From Fomitopsis serialis (Eukaryota; Basidiomycota; Agaricomycetes; Polyporales; Fomitopsidaceae), in the NCBI RefSeq assembly GCF_022376445.1, contig NW_025955229.1, positions 1 through 54,020 on the forward strand: 54,020 nucleotides of DNA. The letters are read 5' to 3'. Each line of letters begins with the position of its first letter. Positions within the stretch are counted from its first letter, which is position 1. Of this stretch, positions 1 to 12,210 are shown piece by piece. Under the pieces are notes generated by a model. The model made no database searches. It was not told the origin of the DNA and saw only the letters and a program-made list of their open reading frames with translations. Both the position numbers and the translations under genes were made by a program.

Positions 1-1711
1 CCCAATGATATGTGCGGTTGCACAGTTGTTCTTGCCTAACTGTAGCTAAGCTGTCCTGTTATACCATGTCTGGGATATAATGTACTGTCTCAAACACTGA
101 ACAATGATACCACCTCAAACTGGCAGTCTTTTCTATTACATAATCTGTGTAGAGCATGCTAATGAATGAATAATGATAATTATTAGAGTTCATTGTACCA
201 TTTGAGCTGGGTAGGGAGTCATATACTTCCCTACAAATTGTTACTATACTGGCCTAGACCTTCCCAATGTCAAAGTCTGTTCAGGTTAAGTTTGGTACAT
301 TCATGATCCTTGTTGCTGAATTTTAGCTCATGCTGTGGAAAAACAGTAAGTCACATGGTCAAGATACAGTATACTGGAATTCTCATCTGTATTCCTCCTC
401 ATCACTTGTCCCAACATCATTCCATAGCATGTCACTGTCACTACAGACATATGTAACAAGTTACTAGCAACAATCTGCTAAATGGATTAGGTGGGCACAT
501 CATGTTTGTGCCTCACAATTTACACTGAGGAGTTCACATTGCTAACAAATGACAGCCTCCATAGTATCAAAGCTATGTTACTGCCAAAAGTCCCTAATTC
601 ATGACCTGAGGGATCTGTCTCAGACATTGTTACAAATATTCAATGGAGAGCAAGAACCTGTATATAAGAATTCTATCATCAACATCACTGTTTTTTTCTT
701 GCACAATAGCAGGCAGTCTGCATAAGTCTTTCACTCCTTCAGATGGATCAGTTGTAGTCCAGAGCTTTGGGTGAGCAAAATGACCACATATGTCATTCAT
801 TAGTACTTCATTGATTTTCTGGAGTTTGGGATTTTTTTCTGAGCCTACACAAGGAGGTTAAGTGGCCTCAAAATGAATATCCTGCACATGTTCAGGCTTT
901 GTTCCATATGAAGGCTATGGAAATTATGAGGAGGTCTGTGAAGAAGCTATCACACAATCATGATTACTACTACATAGGGCAGGTGCCCTCCCAATTGGCA
1001 ATCTCACACTGGGCAATGCTTTGTGGGCCTAGTCAGCATACATGCATTATATGTGTACTGTGTCCTGTTCTTGAAATGCTATTGTGAGACATTAAAAGTT
1101 GCTGATGCTCCTTCTCATGGATTACAGTGCTTTATGTGACCCATTTTGCATCTTTCCATAGTTATAGGAATTTGAAATTTTCTCAATTGTGCTCTGTCTG
1201 TATCAATGACAATTAGCATAGTATGCATTCCTACACTCATTGGCACAGGGTGCTATGTAATGCAATTGCTGGGGAAAATAGTAGACCCACTCTGGTGTGA
1301 TGGTGAGTAAATCAGACATATTGGGAGCACACACATGGCTGTGTCTAGTGATATTGTTAGATGTGCATACTCTCACTTGTCAGGCTACATATGTATTGGA
1401 TACCTCAATGGCATACTGTCTGAGTCCTCAAACATTAAACATTGTGCTCTCATCTTGAGCATTCACTCCAAGATATCATAGAGTGGCCACAGGTAACACC
1501 CAATGTGGTACTGTTACTATTGTGTCATGAAAGCTGATTGGGTGGCACCTGTGATTGTAGACATATTGGTATCATACCACCTCAAAGTACTTCAAGATAG
1601 CTACAGAGAGGTCCCCCGATTTATTGGGGATTTATGCGATTTTTCTGGGCCCAAATCAGTAGGTTTTGTCCTCAGAATGAATATTCTGCGCATTTTTGAC
1701 CGCTTTTTCGA

Positions 1712-2669
1712 AGTCACATGACCAATGACGTGGGGTCGCAGCAGTCGCAGCGAAAACCAAGAGGGGGGCGATAACAAAATTCCAGACGTCCTCCTCCCAA
1801 ATCCCAGAGACCCCGAAGACTGGGTAGGGGGGGGTACCCAGTCTTCGGGGGCAGAGCTCCCGTTGGGGTCCCGATAACGAGCGCCCAGGTACAAGTCCTA
1901 TAAAGGAAGTTCCTTCGGCAATATCAGGTGACTAGCTCCTTTGCTAATGCCGCCAGCGAAGTGCTGTTATATGACATTGGAGACCGCAGGCTGTAAGTGC
2001 CCTGAGGATCCCTCAATGATTTCTAGAAAACTTCTGGGCACTGTGACAGCATATTGTATTCGCCAAACCATGATTTGACCCTTCGCCCGCTGTGCATGTT
2101 GGCACATAATCATAGTAGGTCATGTCTGGGGCGTCGTTGACTGTCATAGGGAAGCATATTGAGTAAGTGGTAAGGCCAGAGTGACGGAGTGGGCACAGTG
2201 ACGCCGTACGTATCGTGGTTGCTAGTTCGATCCCCGGTAATCTTTTTAAATCATTTTGGCCCAATTTGCGTCACTGATGCAAGTGAGACACGCGCCATGT
2301 AACACACGTACTTACCCGACGCGTAGCTCACATGACCGTATGCTTCACGTGTGACTTAGCGCATTTCGTACTATTCAATTCCTCCTCTGGATCTCCTTGT
2401 TTATGTCGACTTCGGACCCTACACGTGTACTTAGCATACTTCTCAGTACACATGCATGTTTTCTAGAGTGAGATGTGCAGAGTGTAGTAGCTAGAGACAA
2501 AATTCAACGAAAGCGACTGCACTTCACGCTGGTGGCTGAAAACCGGACCCCGTACACCACCCCCCCACCCCCCTTTCGTGAGGAGGACGTCTCCGATTCA
2601 GATCTCGCCCCCCTCTTGGCGAAAACACCGCTGCAAGTGTTGCGACCCCACGTCATTGGTCATGTGACT
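1712..2669. mobile_element. Non-autonomous inverted-repeat element, about 958 bp
   Basis: Both ends start AGTCACATGACCAATGACG when read inward, and the match continues with small gaps for about 90 bp, through a GAGGGGGGCGA block and GACGTCCTCCTC. The interior has no convincing reading frame and includes a tRNA-like stretch near 2,173-2,240. CpG content is normal inside and low outside, so this is younger than the host repeat. I could not find a target-site duplication, so the superfamily is left open. The pyrimidine runs near 2,560-2,575 lie in the right end. Confidence 0.7.
2173..2240 (+). other. tRNA-like stretch, possible SINE head
   Basis: A B-box-like AGTTCGATCCC at about 2,224-2,234 follows an A-box-like GTGACGGAGTGGGCA about 30 bases upstream, and a T-rich tract follows at 2,241. 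This spacing fits a tRNA-derived RNA polymerase III promoter. I cannot fold a full cloverleaf with matched acceptor arms, so I call it tRNA-like and not a tRNA gene. Confidence 0.3.
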
Positions 2670-2790
2670 GGCTAGACCCAGTGGCTATTGTGCCTGTTCT
2701 GGTACAACAGGGACATGTATACAAATATAGTGAAGTGTAACTAGTGTTCACCAATGACATATGCATTTCAGGCAAGTTGTAGGAGGGCTA

Positions 2791-3007
2791 CTATATCGGT
2801 CCGGGATCTTGGCCAGGACAGGGAACTCGGTCAGTCATGCATTGCTCAAGAACGGCTGGGTTATTTCAGACAAAAGGTACATTGCTGTGTTTGTTTCAAC
2901 TACAGCTATTGACTGGTATGCTTACTACACGAAACAGATGGAAACTTCACTGCCTAGGCTCGACTGACCAAGTTCCCTGTCCTGGCTGAGATCTCGGACC
3001 AATATAG
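2791..3007. mobile_element. TA-flanked MITE, 217 bp (Tc1/mariner-like)
   Basis: Perfectly placed terminal inverted repeats of about 46 bp start CTATAT(C/T)GGTCCG and differ at about five positions, several of them CG versus TG or CA. TA dinucleotides flank both ends (2,789-2,790 and 3,008-3,009). This is the pattern of non-autonomous Tc1/mariner elements, which duplicate TA on insertion. There is no coding capacity. It lies inside copy Z of the 7-kb repeat. Confidence 0.8.
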
Positions 3008-3840
3008 TATTGCACAAGAAGCATCACAAAAGCTCACATTGCCCTAAATGGTGAGTAACCTTCCAAATCCAGTAACTCTCAATAAAGTGAATGTCTGGTG
3101 CTTTATAATTTGTGGATAAATCAGGAAATATTCATAGAGTACTATGGGATGTTGATGAGGCCTGTGATGTTTACAACGGATTACCATATATGGAAGGTTG
3201 GCAATAATACCATGTACAAGCTTGAAATTAGCTGTCCTTGCCCATTCTGAGCTCTGTTATGGCATAAAGCATTTTCATGATGTTTGACACACATGGCTAT
3301 ACTGTATGGGTCATGTGCTACATATCTAGGGTGAAAATGAGCAGTTTGAATTCTGCAAAGTCACTTGTGTTTTTCTGTATTTTGCATTTTGTGGCCTAAC
3401 CACCCACTATTGAGGCCCAATAAATTTACTGTAGACTCTATGAAACAAGGGCTACAAGTTGACTATATGCTTGCCATACCCATTTGTGGGTGCTTATTGT
3501 TGCAAAAAGCAATTGATTATATTGGAGCCCAGTGCTGCTGGTGAGGTCACATACCATGTTCACCACTTTCCATATTGGGCTCCAGCTAGACATTACAGGA
3601 GTCCATAGGGCATTGTCAGCCACAGCATTTGTTTGGGAGTGTTGGTGCAAGTCGCATCGTCTGGGAGTCTGAAATTTGAAACTCAGCTAATGTGACCATA
3701 GTAAGTGTTACTTATTCTAGGTTATCTGGTGCTCAAATAGTCACATGCACTGTGGGAAAAACCTGCCACATTGGGCTCCATGCTAAGTGTTACATTCTCT
3801 CCAGTCATAAGAACAATTCCTTTGTACCTCAGGGATCGTA

Positions 3841-4764
3841 ATGTTAGAGCATTTCAATAAAGATGACCATACAATACACATGATGTTCGTTGTGGTACAT
3901 CAGTACCTTCCATATCTGGTAGATAGGCACTCACACATGTATGGGACACCACTCCTTCCGTGTATTTGCATGCCCTCTGTCATTCATTCACGTCAACTGA
4001 GGGTAAGCTGTTCACTCATTGCATAGTTCTCTACATTACTGAAATGCACCTGTCGTCTCCGCTATCTAGGTACATCAATATAGTCTTGTTTATTCACGTT
4101 GACTGAGGTCTCCGCTAACTAGCTTAACACGTGCTCCGACCAACACCTCTTGCCCCAGTCATAGGTACCCAAAATCAAAATATTGGCCAGTTATGGGTTC
4201 AGCTTAGTGTGCTCATGCAAATCCCGCAAGCACTTCAGAGTGTTTGATACTTTCTGGCAATGAAAAAGGCATTTGCGGGGGTAGAAGCTGTACATGTCAG
4301 AAGTTGCCTGCAACATTCATTCTCGGACGTTACTGCTACACAACCAACACGGAGCCCTTTTTATCGCTGTGTGGGTGAAGGGTAGTGCATTGCATGGGTA
4401 TGGATAACCACTGAAGGGAATTGACAGTGTTACTGCATACCATTTACCACTTTTCAGTACCACTGACTGTACGTACATATAATTCAACAAAGTGGAGGGT
4501 TGGATCAAACCACGACAACAGCGAGTCATTGCGCTATCTTCACAAAATTCATTCAGTATCACATACCTCTCACACCTGTCAACTGTTCCATCGCAAACCT
4601 CTGTTCAGTGTTTATACACTACTGTAATTGCTGCCCGTCTTTGGCCATAGGACGTGTCTCATTCCTCCATCCCTAGACAAAACCCCATTCACTTTCATGT
4701 CAGCCTGCATACCGCACTGCCTGGTTTGGATACAGCCGACTCACTCAAAGTGTTCAGCTGCGTA
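3841..4764. other. Interval without a recognisable gene
   Basis: This follows directly after the TACGATCCC end of copy Z. CpG content is intermediate. I see no conserved protein in any frame, no clear terminal inverted repeats, and no RNA gene. Short open frames (for example 3,841-4,026) show no recognisable motif. Confidence 0.4.
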
Positions 4765-5207
4765 CAATGGAGCCAACACACACAAATGGTGACCTGCAGT
4801 GGTCAGCAAAATCGACACATTAGATTCGGGAGGTATTGCGGGGTTTTGAATTGCTCCATTGACAAGCAGCCTGAATCTAAGATCAGTGCGTCATTTTCCG
4901 AACTGTTTCCAACATTGTTTAGAACCGCGGGCAGTGTGATGCAACTGCCTGGCGAGCAGTTGATTGGGGCCGCTCCGACATTCAGGTCCCCAGCCATCAT
5001 TACACCCATCCATTTCAACTTCCTCTTCGACAAAACGACTCATTCTCTGCTGTCCCGAGCCACGTCTGGGTTGCCAATCTGGGACAGTTTGTTAACATCA
5101 CGCAGTGGAGTCAGGCCATTACTAGAGGACATGCGCGGTTACTTGACCCCGACATTGCAGTGCCCTTCACTCAACTTGCCGCAGTTTGCAAACAGTTGTG
5201 GGGACTA
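4765..5207 (+). pseudogene. Decayed gene of unknown family with one well-preserved exon
   Basis: The best coding signal is an open stretch from about 4,923 to 5,207. It is preceded by a pyrimidine-rich tract ending TTGTTTAG and followed by CTAG-GTAGGC, which looks like an exon bounded by an acceptor and a donor. The stretch has about 95 codons, is rich in Trp, His and Gln (for example DWGRSDIQVPSHH and WVANLGQFVNITQW), and has balanced codon use. The same bases also stay open in another frame, which could mislead. The upstream part, from an ATG near 4,769, carries several stops, including a TGA where CGA would restore Arg. I do not recognise the family. It may be part of a transposon gene. 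Confidence 0.35.
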
Positions 5208-6346
5208 GGTAGGCCTCTATGACACCAAACCAGGGAAATGCTCATTGCCACATAGGGAGGGGTTCGCCGTAGATGAGGTTGAATTGATACATGTATGCCA
5301 GTGTTGTACTCACAGTCTACTGCGTGCGATCAAGGGTGGGGGTGTTTGAGCAGGCCACATAAGACATCTGTTCAGTGATGCTGTTAATGTTACAGAGTTA
5401 TGCTCAGTCGAGCCCTGGTAGTACTCGACTGTATTGCTACCACACCTGATAATGTTACAGAGTTATGCTACAGACACTATCAGCATGCATACAAAAGTCC
5501 ACGTGAGTCTGGAATCTAATCCCCTCAGTCGGAGTCCTGGTAGTACTTGACTGAGGTGTTTCTACATCTAACACATCCGTTTGAGTCTGCCACCAAGTCA
5601 TGTGCGCGTGTCATGGTCCTGGGTCAACACTCCCCCTGGACCACAACACTCATGTACAGTAGGTGTTTTGCACCAGGTATATGTACAATGTCCAAGTTCT
5701 TCAATCAAATCACATCCCGTAACCAGTGAGATTGAACATGCAAGTGTCGAACTAGTGCAGAGCACGGGTCGTGGGAACCCGCGCGGGTAGTGGGTACGGG
5801 TATGCCTGGGTACGGGTATGGGTCACGTTTTTGTGACCCAGACCAAACTGTTAGGGCTCGTGGGCTCAGAACCCTAGATTCAGGGGCCGGGCTGCCTCGT
5901 GAACCTAATGGTTGGTGGTCACGACACGACCAGTGGGGAAATGGGGATCTTGGAGTCGTGAGCAGGGCGAGGAGCGCCTGCTAGAGTCGTTAGCAGGGCA
6001 ACGAGCCTTACTATAGGGAGCACGGAGAAGTTGTTGGTTGCCAGCGATGAGCTGGGCCAAGCAGGGAGTCCTAGACTGGGCTGTAGGGCCTAGTCGAGGG
6101 GGAGTCCTGAGTGAAGGCGACAAGCCTAAGCCGAGGATGGTTCCTAGGCAGGGCAACAAGCCTAGCCGAGGACTCAGAGAACTTACTTGGATGGTGCAAA
6201 GGGTTCACACACGGACGAGGTGGTAGTTCAGGTTAAAAGAGTAGATTACTTCCCAAAATGGAAGTCAGGTGGCTAGGTACATTGAGATAAGATGAGATGT
6301 ACACTATCAGTTCATAATCTAATGATTCTAATCTAATGGACAGATA
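5208..6346. repeat. Gene-free interval with short direct and inverted repeats
   Basis: AATGTTACAGAGTTATGCT occurs twice (about 5,387 and 5,452). Two related units containing CCTGGTAGTACT flanked by inverted CAGTCGAG/CTCGACTG arms lie near 5,407-5,435 and 5,526-5,555. From about 5,765 to 5,850 there are repeated GGGTACGGGTATG units, ending in the inverted pair GGGTCACG/GTGACCC. From 5,955 to 6,180 variants of AGCAGGGC(A/G)ACGAGCC recur. This looks like the remains of small inverted-repeat transposons. I see no conserved gene. Confidence 0.45.
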
Positions 6347-7114
6347 ATGGGTTATCTATCCGTAATACCTGGCCGGGTCCAAGAGCAACACAACACTCCC
6401 GGATTCATGACGGCCTTGGCCCATTACCTGAACGATCTTCAACTGCCAGAACTTCGTCTCACATGCCGCAAGCTCTCTCGAACATGGCTGCCCATCGACT
6501 GGGTGGACATTTATCACAAGTTTCAGTTCACACCTTGTGAGTTGTCGGATGGGAAGGTTGAGGTCAACGTGGTGAAGGTGATTCCTGGGTCCTCTGCGAA
6601 GGGGAGAAACAGTCGGTTCAACACCGTCATTCTGCTTGACAATGACGAGGCGGAATCAACTGGTGTCAGAGGTATGTGGAATTTTGAATGTTTTACCAAG
6701 GTGAACAACCAGCTCACTACAAATGCAGGCACGAGGGCAGCCAGAGTCAAGGTGGTCTTCAAATTACCCCAGACTCTACCAGTATTGCACGGAGGTGGCG
6801 GCACGCCCGCATGGTGGCCGCAAGAGCCCCTCGCATACGTGGAATGGTATGCTCGATTTTCCCGGGCCCCGGATCCTACGTGGCACCTCATGTACTCCGT
6901 GAGCAAGCCACCTCCAAGAACTGATGGTATGCCTCAAGGGAAAATCATCCCTTTATCTCAAAGTCATCAGTCCTGTCAGCTCATCCCTACGTTTCCCGTT
7001 GGGTCCCAAAGTATTGTTCCGGGAGACTGGACCTCTGACAATGTATTGGACAAGGCCAATAGCTTTCACCTTAATAATTGGGGCAGTATGTATGCGTACC
7101 AGACAGTATGGTAG
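6347..7114 (+). pseudogene. Plavaka-type transposase, C-terminal fragment
   Basis: Plavaka elements are CACTA-related DNA transposons common in agaricomycetes, and this is the C-terminal part of the transposase. Recognisable blocks, in order, are STPGF-like TPGFMTALAHYL, the region around IDWVDIYHKF, LAYVEWY with a following PDP, KIIPLSQ, CQLIPTFP, and near the end DWTSDNVLDKANSFHLNNW. The catalytic N-terminal two thirds is absent upstream, so the fragment is 5'-truncated and the ATG at 6,347 is not its natural start. A 57-nt intron (6,672-6,728, GTATGT to GCAG, with a CTCAC branch site) interrupts GVRG/TRAARV. It happens to be in frame, so the unspliced frame stays open. Some family residues are replaced, and the copy is probably dead. 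No Plavaka termini were identified around it. Confidence 0.75.
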
Positions 7115-7270
7115 GGCAACAGTAAATGAATTTTATATTCAAACGGGGCAAGCACACAAGCAGTGTGTTGCAAGATACTGAGCACTTCAAGAGCTCTCAA
7201 AGTGTTCAGAGAGCCGTGTGAGCAGTTGTGAGCGCTAAAGCACCAACTAAACTTCTCATGCAGCCACGCT

Positions 7271-7516
7271 GTGGCTTTTGCTCACTACAACAACTCTTCC
7301 AATGCTCAACTCGACCCTCAATTGCTCATTTCCTCTGTCAGAATGCCGGTCTACGATCCCCGCGTCCTCCACCTTCTCTTGCGTGTCCTGCCAATGTTCG
7401 ATAGTGCCCTCCGCAAATTGGCCCTGTGCAACCGCTCAACCCACCAGATCTACTGCAGCACCATCATCTGTCTGGAGCGTAAGAGGCTTGGAGACTTGCT
7501 GGGGAGAGAGCCATAG
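7271..7516 (+). pseudogene. Possible F-box-like fragment cut at the end of copy A
   Basis: A start at about 7,343 gives a short protein with a leucine-rich segment and LALCNRSTHQIY, which resembles the second half of fungal F-box motifs. The frame runs into the 38-bp end motif of copy A (from 7,495) and ends there in TAG. The natural 3' end is therefore missing, replaced by repeat sequence. The F-box assignment rests on a short weak match; any truncated helical protein is possible. Confidence 0.3.
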
Positions 7517-7532
7517 CTGGCAGTACGATCCC
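7495..7532 (+). repeat. 38-bp end motif, site 1
   Basis: The motif starts CTTGCTGGGGAGAG and ends GGCAGTACGATCCC. The same motif occurs at 24,500-24,537 (minus), 25,267-25,305 (plus, decayed), 26,845-26,882 (plus) and 43,029-43,066 (minus). Here it forms the outer (3') edge of copy A. Confidence 0.8.
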
Positions 7533-7665
7533 TTTTGTTGGATACATGTCAGTTTGTGAGTTAAACATTTTGACCACATCAGAAGTTAAGCTCAGCAAGA
7601 CTGCTAGTATATTGTCTGCATAACTGACATATCTTCCACATTTTGCACCATCCAGTTGCCATCTC

Positions 7666-8105
7666 TGTTGGCTGCAGTGCACCTCAGAGTGATTCCAAAG
7701 GCCTAAGTCGAGCTCTGTAAAGTCTTTTATATTCAGGAATCAAAGATACACACCTAAGTCGAGCTCTGTAAAGTCTTAGGGACTTAGAGCTCGATGAGGC
7801 GGACTGTCTATGGTGTGCGTTATGTAAGGCGACCATAACTGTACAGTAGAAACAGCCACAAAGTCGAAATCAACAAAGCAGTGAAAAATCGGATGAGTGC
7901 AGGGGTTCAAATCCCTGAAGATGCAAACATTATGGAAAATGGTAGACTGAAGGGAATGACATCGGAAAAAATACAGTAGGCACGGTATAGTGATGTGGTC
8001 CATGTAGAATAAAGGAGAACACACCATGACACGTTCCACGACTTGGACAGGGCAATGGAGCTCAGAATAATTTGCAGAAATGCGGAATAAATTCCGAGCT
8101 CAACA
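7666..8105 (-). mobile_element. Solo LTR of the copia family, 5-bp target duplication
   Basis: The termini are TGTTG and CAACA, and ATCTC flanks both sides (7,661-7,665 and 8,106-8,110). Copy D has the empty site at 24.36 kb. The sequence is the reverse complement of the LTR in front of the copia element at 30,575-31,012. It retains CpGs inside a CpG-free host repeat, so it inserted later. A T-arm-like AGGGGTTCAAATCCCTGAAG lies at 7,901-7,920. The full element presumably left by LTR-LTR recombination. Confidence 0.9.
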
Positions 8106-11100
8106 ATCTCATGGCATAAACATTCAGAGTAGCCTGCTTATTTATTAGGTTGTTCTAATATGAGGATCTTAGTTTGAAATCATGAGTAACATCCCAATTG
8201 AGTAACTTATTGCATGTTCATATGAGACTCACTGTTGAGAACACAGATATTATGAATCTGTTTCTTACTTGGTGAATTGCCAAGTTAATTACCAATATTA
8301 CCAGAATACTAATGAATAGTATTACTGGTTTGTGTTGATATCAACAAAGAGAAAATATCTTGGAAATGTTGCAAAGAAGTATGCCTCTAGATCAACTAGA
8401 ACTCAAGGAAGGGGAATCTGGGAGGTTGACTACAGTAACAACTACTCAGCTGGGACTTGCTGTTGTACAAGTATTAGCCCTTGATCAGAGAGAACTTCTG
8501 ATACAGAAGGATGTCTTTCAATAGATTGTTAACAGTACTTCCCCAAGTACAAACCAATCACCAGTAGACAGAGAAGTATACCAGTAAGGAATTCTGAAAA
8601 AAGGCCCTTCCAGATTTGTCATGTTATACAAGGAATACAACCAAAGACTGTCCAGTTTGCTCTCACCATTTGTACACTGAAATAAATGATTACCAGGCAC
8701 TGACCAGTAGTACAAAGCCATACTAAGGTATGTTACTAGAGTGGAGCTCAGCCAACAGTAATGGGCCAATGTATGATATCAAGACTGATAGAGTCATGGG
8801 AAGGATTGATCACTGATGTCAGGGACTATTGAAGGTACAGAGGAGTACAGCAGCAAGTGGTAGATGAGATAAATGGTTGGACTTGCTCTTAGGGATGCTC
8901 CTTTTGAGCATTTCCCAAGTGCACTACCTCTTAGCTACATAAAATACTTCATAGAATCCAAATAGTAGAAGACTCAGTACACCACTTTCCCAGGCCATTC
9001 AAGATGCACAATAAGGCTCAAAAAGTAGGAAAAAGCAAGGCAAGGGTATATGTGTTAATGATTGCCACTGATCATCAAGCATGTGCTCTGTGAAACATGA
9101 GGGACCACATGGATGTCAACCTGAAACACTAGTGTAGCCCTATGAAAACTCAGATTCAGTGTACAGCTTGATGAACCACTCATAAATTGCCTGCCAGCTG
9201 GAATATTATCATCAATATTCTGAGCTAATAGTCACCCAGTAACAGCTTTCAGATCATCTGGTCACAAGGGGCCTAAGGAAAGTACTAGGAGCCTGGTAAT
9301 AGTCCAGTCAGTACATACACAATCAAGTGCTACAAAGCATGACAATGTGAGGAGCAAAAGATCACCTGAATGTGGTGAGAAGGCATTGTGAATACTACAG
9401 TGAAGTACATTAAAAGGAAATGAAATAATGATAACAAAGTGCAGGAATGATAACAACTGCTGCTTATCCTATTCAAAGATCACATATGTGGAATTCCTTG
9501 TAAAAATGCCTTGTCCCTAACAACAGCCTGCATACTAAGACTGGCACATGGGGTCATTGTTGCCTCTCCTGGGTATTCTAGTAATGCCTATTATCAATGG
9601 TCATGCTCTCTGGTCATAAGTCTAGGGATTTCTTTATCTTCAGACACACTCCCAAGGTAATTGATTAACAGTGTCATTTTCTGGGGGACTGTGTGTGCAC
9701 ATACAATGGTACCATATTTGGATTAGACACCATATGTTGATACTGACATTCCTCTGGCATGGCAGATACCATCCAGGATCAACTGCCAAATTGGGTGCTA
9801 ATAGGCACACTGCCACATATTCATATTTCCAATGCTGTTCATATATCAAACATGTTCACACCCTGGTCTAAAGTTTCATTTTTCCACTTACCATGTAACA
9901 TGAAAGGACCCAGCATGAGTAGCTGATATTTTATAATCACATGTAAAAGGAAACAGCTGCAGCAAATGAGAGTACTCCTGAAGTCATACCAAGGGCCATT
10001 GCATGAGAATAGGATGATGGTAGTGCATACAGAGGTTAGATATGTTCCAGGCAAAAGTCATCTGAGGGACTAACAACCAAGCATAGCACCATCATACTAT
10101 ATAAATGGCACTGCTTCATATTGACAAGATTAGTCAAAGACATGCTTATACTGGACTGCTACAATAGAGCTGCCGACATCAGGCTATGTGCATCTGCATT
10201 AGCACATGTGAGATGTACTGTCTTGCATTGGCCTACAACAGTCAGCACAATGTGAAGTCATGGGATTGTCTGATTTTATCTTATTTCCTACCATTTATCT
10301 AGCATTGCAGAGACCATCAAAGACTTTGATACACTATGTGTGGTAGTGTGGTGGCCCCACTTTATGACATTGCTAGCCTATAGATTTTCTCACAACAGTA
10401 GTAACTGCATAACACAACTTGTACAATGTCTTTGTATCACTTTGGAGGATCATTACAGTGTGAAAAAGCTCTGTGGACCCACAGTTCTGATGGCTATGCT
10501 ATTGACATGTGACACAGAGTGAGTATTATGAACATGCTCTGCATGAACTGTGGCCTTTGTGCCACAGGTGTCCACCATTTTCTGAATACACCATAGCCTG
10601 CCCAAGGGTTTAGACAGAAGCCAATCAATACTTACAGCAAACAGTTCATGGTGAGCCTGAGTGGAATCATTCAAAATATTCTCTTGTTTTATCCGCATTT
10701 TCTGAGCCCAGACACAGCAGGTAACTCAGACTTTCCATTTTGGGAATGTAAACTATCACATATAGCAGGTTTGGTCACACAATTCATAGGCAGTTGGTAA
10801 GCATCACAGGAAAAACAAACGAGCCAGTGTTCACAGAGTCATATGCTTTGTGACTGGTGCTATATTTATATGAATCTATGGGAAAGCATACTATGTAAAG
10901 CCTCTCTGACATCATATACATGACTGGGAATTTTCCCAATTGTTTTTGATTTTTTGGGAGACCATAGCACAGCAAATACAGTGTCACTAATGCACTTGTG
11001 GCTTGCATTCAAACTCAGCCCAACAGCTTGGCAGCCTGCCTTTTCAGGGCCCTATTGAATAGTTGAACAAACAGAATAGCCTAGGATTCTGTCTGGAATT

Positions 11101-11687
11101 GCCAGGTGATACTGATTCTTACAAGATGGACCAAGACTCACTGACAGAGTGGCTTGTATCAGGCTATGCATGGGTCATTCTGCATTCTCATATGTTTTCT
11201 GCCATATTGGAGCCTCAGCAGTCAACTCAATATGAATTCATAGTACTATCTGATTTTTCTCTGATTTTCCTGCTATTTATCCAGTCCTGCAGAGGCCATG
11301 CATGGCCAACTTCCCAAATGGGCAGGGGACTAACCATATATGGCCGTTTTGTATGTTTGATATCCCCCACTTCACAGAGCCTCTCATACATGTGGAACTG
11401 TCTAGTACAAGCATCATACACACACCAAGATCTGCTTATATGCCTCAGTACTCTCAAAGATACCTAACCTGGACACTGCTACCAGTACCCAAGGGGCATT
11501 GCATGAAGAAGCAATATTTTGGGAGTTTTCCGCATTTAATGGGGCTCTAGTAAGAGCTCAGTTAGTGTGGCTTGAAGCCATCAAAAAACTCGGCATGAAG
11601 AGCTGAGATTAAAAGATTACCTTAAAGGGCAACATTTGTCAGCATTTCAGCCAATGGGAGTGCTCCAAAATCCCTTTTGAGTGACCA

Positions 11688-11762
11688 GAGTCGTTGACAG
11701 GCCAGAATTCCGGCCTGTCGACGACTCCGCTTCGGCAATGGGCGCTTAGTAAGTGATGTAAG
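11688..11762 (-). repeat. CpG-retaining hairpin module, type 1 (in copy A)
   Basis: A near-perfect 40-nt palindrome (11,688-11,727) of the form GAGTCGTTGACAGGCC / GGCCTGTCGACGACTC is followed by GCGCTTAGTAAG and GATGTAAG, where the hAT element inserted. The module recurs at 16,683-16,772, 28,770-28,830 (half) and 38,110-38,186. It keeps many CpGs in CpG-depleted surroundings. Confidence 0.75.
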
Positions 11763-12210
11763 CAGTGTTGTTAGGGTCACCCATGACCCCATTGACCGTT
11801 GACCGGGGTCAAAGGCATGACCCCAGTCAGACCCAGGTCATGACCTCATTGACCGCAGTCAGTCAATGTGTGATGACAGCAAACACGTGAGCTAGATTGC
11901 TAGATCGACGCAACACAACGCGCCCACACCCAGACTCAAAGCTACGAAAATCAGTAAAATATTGTTTCCATGGAGCGGATGCTAGATAAAATCCGTAGCT
12001 CTGTCTCGATAGTCACACATACTCTGCTAACTGTTTTTGTTGTCTCTGATTTGAAGTGAGCCTCAGCGATGAGCCTATCGTCGCTATTGACCGACAAGCT
12101 TAGTCATCAGAAGACAATTCACAGGATTGACCTTGACCGCGGTCAACATGACCTTGGTCAGACCCTGCTTGACCTTGGTCAGACCGCGGTCATGGGTCAT
12201 AACAACACTG
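11763..12210. mobile_element. Non-autonomous hAT-like element, 448 bp, in copy A
   Basis: The ends are CAGTGTTGTTA and its complement TAACAACACTG, flanked by a perfect 8-bp duplication GATGTAAG (11,755-11,762 and 12,211-12,218). CAGTG termini with 8-bp duplications are the hallmark of hAT transposons. The subterminal regions are packed with direct and inverted TTGACC/GGTCA units, including GACCGCGGTC palindromes, which are candidate transposase-binding sites. There is no transposase frame. Copy B shows the precise empty site near 16,690. An identical-length copy is at 37,662-38,109. Confidence 0.9.

Larger units (their letters stand above)
1..3840 (-). mobile_element. 7-kb repeat, copy Z, cut by the window edge
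   Basis: The last 500 bases parallel the right end of copy A at 14.0-14.5 kb. They share the TTGGTCCAAGTCGCGTTGTC-like tract, the GGGAGTCTGAAATTT tract, and the terminal CCTCAGGGATCGTA ending at 3,840. The first 1.6 kb is CpG-poor and holds the recurrent module with TTCTGAGCC near 835. No conserved protein is visible; open frames are 60-97 codons and not shared. Two younger elements interrupt it (1,712-2,669 and 2,791-3,007). It is more diverged from A and C than those are from each other, so it is an older copy. The other end lies left of the window. Confidence 0.7.

Noticed and set aside
1..1600. Mitochondrial or organelle origin because of low CpG and high AT
   Set aside because: It is continuous with a dispersed nuclear repeat that has nested DNA transposons, and the signature is CpG loss, not general AT enrichment.
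1601..1894. A 97-codon minus-strand gene
   Set aside because: It crosses the border of the inverted-repeat element at 1,712 and has no recognisable motif.
7901..7920. A functional tRNA gene
   Set aside because: Only the T-arm-like part is canonical; there is no matching A box, acceptor pairing or anticodon arm, and the tract repeats in every LTR copy.
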